This document shows, in pieces, positions 4,888 to 5,281 of a DNA stretch of 5,281 bases. The DNA lies in contig JASHOI010000190.1 in assembly GCA_030041195.1 (NCBI GenBank), positions 1 through 5,281 on the forward strand, read 5' to 3'. Every line of letters begins with the position of its first letter. The first letter of the stretch is position 1. The stretch comes from Streptosporangiaceae bacterium. Its GTDB lineage: Bacteria; Actinomycetota; Actinomycetes; Streptosporangiales; Streptosporangiaceae. A program made the translations under genes and the position numbers. The notes below the pieces were generated by a model. That model worked only from the letters and a program-made list of their open reading frames with translations. It had not been told where the DNA came from and searched no databases.

Positions 4888-5281
4888 TCACGCCTCCCGT
4901 CTGTCGCGCCCGGCCGAGTAGAGATGGCTGTCGGTGAAGCCGCCGCGCGCGAGCACCCTGCCGACCACGATGATCGCGGTGCGGCGGATGCCCGCCGCCG
5001 CCACCCGCTCAGCGAGCTCGCCGAGCGGGCAGCGCAGCACGACCTCGTCCGGCCAGGTTGCCCGCGCCACCACCGCGGCCGGGCAGTCCGGGCCGTAGTG
5101 CGGCAGCAGTTCCGCGGCGACCCTGCCGGCGTGCTGCACCGCGAGGTGCAGCACCAGTGTGCAGCCGGTTGCCGCGAGGCTGGCCAGGTCCTCGCCGTCG
5201 GGCATCGGGGTGGCCCGCGCCGCGGTCCTGGTCAGCACCACGGTCTGGCCGACCCCGGGCAGCGTGAGCTCCTGCCGCAGC
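4888..5281 (-). CDS. cobM: Precorrin-4 C11-methyltransferase, C-terminal part (5' end outside window)
   Basis: CobM (CbiF in the anaerobic route) uses SAM to methylate C11 of precorrin-4, giving precorrin-5, in the cytoplasm. Only the last 130 residues are in the window. The frame is open to the right edge, so the GTG at 5241 is an internal valine and not the start. Family motifs visible in order are LTLPGVGQTVVLTRT, then TPMPDGEDL, a HLAVQHA segment, YGPDCPAAVVARATWPDE (the conserved second-domain strand and turn), IIVVGRVL and the C-terminal SHLYSAGRD. The family is usually about 250 residues, so roughly half is missing. The TGA stop overlaps the next gene (cobF) at GTGA, consistent with one transcript and consecutive pathway steps. 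The C-terminal SHLY motif and the cobF neighbour separate it from other corrin methyltransferases such as CobI and CobJ. Confidence 0.93.
   Translation of the reverse strand, partial: LRQELTLPGVGQTVVLTRTAARATPMPDGEDLASLAATGCTLVLHLAVQHAGRVAAELLPHYGPDCPAAVVARATWPDEVVLRCPLGELAERVAAAGIRRTAIIVVGRVLARGGFTDSHLYSAGRDRREA
4893..4898 (-). promoter_or_regulatory. Ribosome binding site deciding the cobF start
   Basis: On the minus strand this reads GGGAGG, a strong match to the anti-Shine-Dalgarno sequence. It is 1 nt from the GTG at 4891 (too close) and 10 nt from the ATG at 4882 (usable), which favours the ATG. It lies inside the 3' end of cobM, so cobF translation is probably also coupled to cobM. 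Confidence 0.6.

Overview
The window comes from a high-GC bacterium, most likely an actinobacterium. Sampled coding lines are about 72-78% G+C, GTG starts are common, genes are packed with ATGA/GTGA/TAATG overlaps, and the protein families present are typical of that phylum. I cannot name a genus. All seven recognisable genes lie on the minus strand, so transcription runs from high to low coordinates.

Right end (4124-5281): the 3' part of cobM (precorrin-4 C11-methyltransferase, cut by the window edge), overlapped by cobF (deacetylating precorrin-6A synthase). These are consecutive steps of corrin-ring building, and CobF marks the aerobic, late-cobalt B12 route. Left end of the coding block (207-956): cobK, precorrin-6A reductase, the step that follows CobF.

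Between cobF and cobK (956-4127) sits a cassette with no known role in B12 synthesis: a BmrR-like MerR regulator, an ABC ATPase, an ABC-2 type permease and a small zinc deaminase that closely resembles fungal cytosine deaminase (yeast Fcy1 type). The regulator and the two transporter genes overlap by 4 nt each. The deaminase follows after 20 nt, and cobK overlaps the deaminase stop by one base (TAATG). A MerR-type promoter with a 19-bp spacer can be read just in front of merR, and its -35 hexamer contains the cobF stop codon. The simplest reading is an inducible drug or antimetabolite export and detoxification cassette embedded in a cobalamin operon, with cobK carried along as the last gene of the cassette transcript. 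merR itself has clearly lower G+C (about 60-63% in three sampled lines) than its neighbours.

Left edge (1-206): no confident gene. It contains a 65-bp imperfect palindrome (46-110, triloop centre at 78) of about 51% G+C that can fold into one long hairpin. It may be a terminator for the leftward operon, the end signal of a converging gene, or a small palindromic element.
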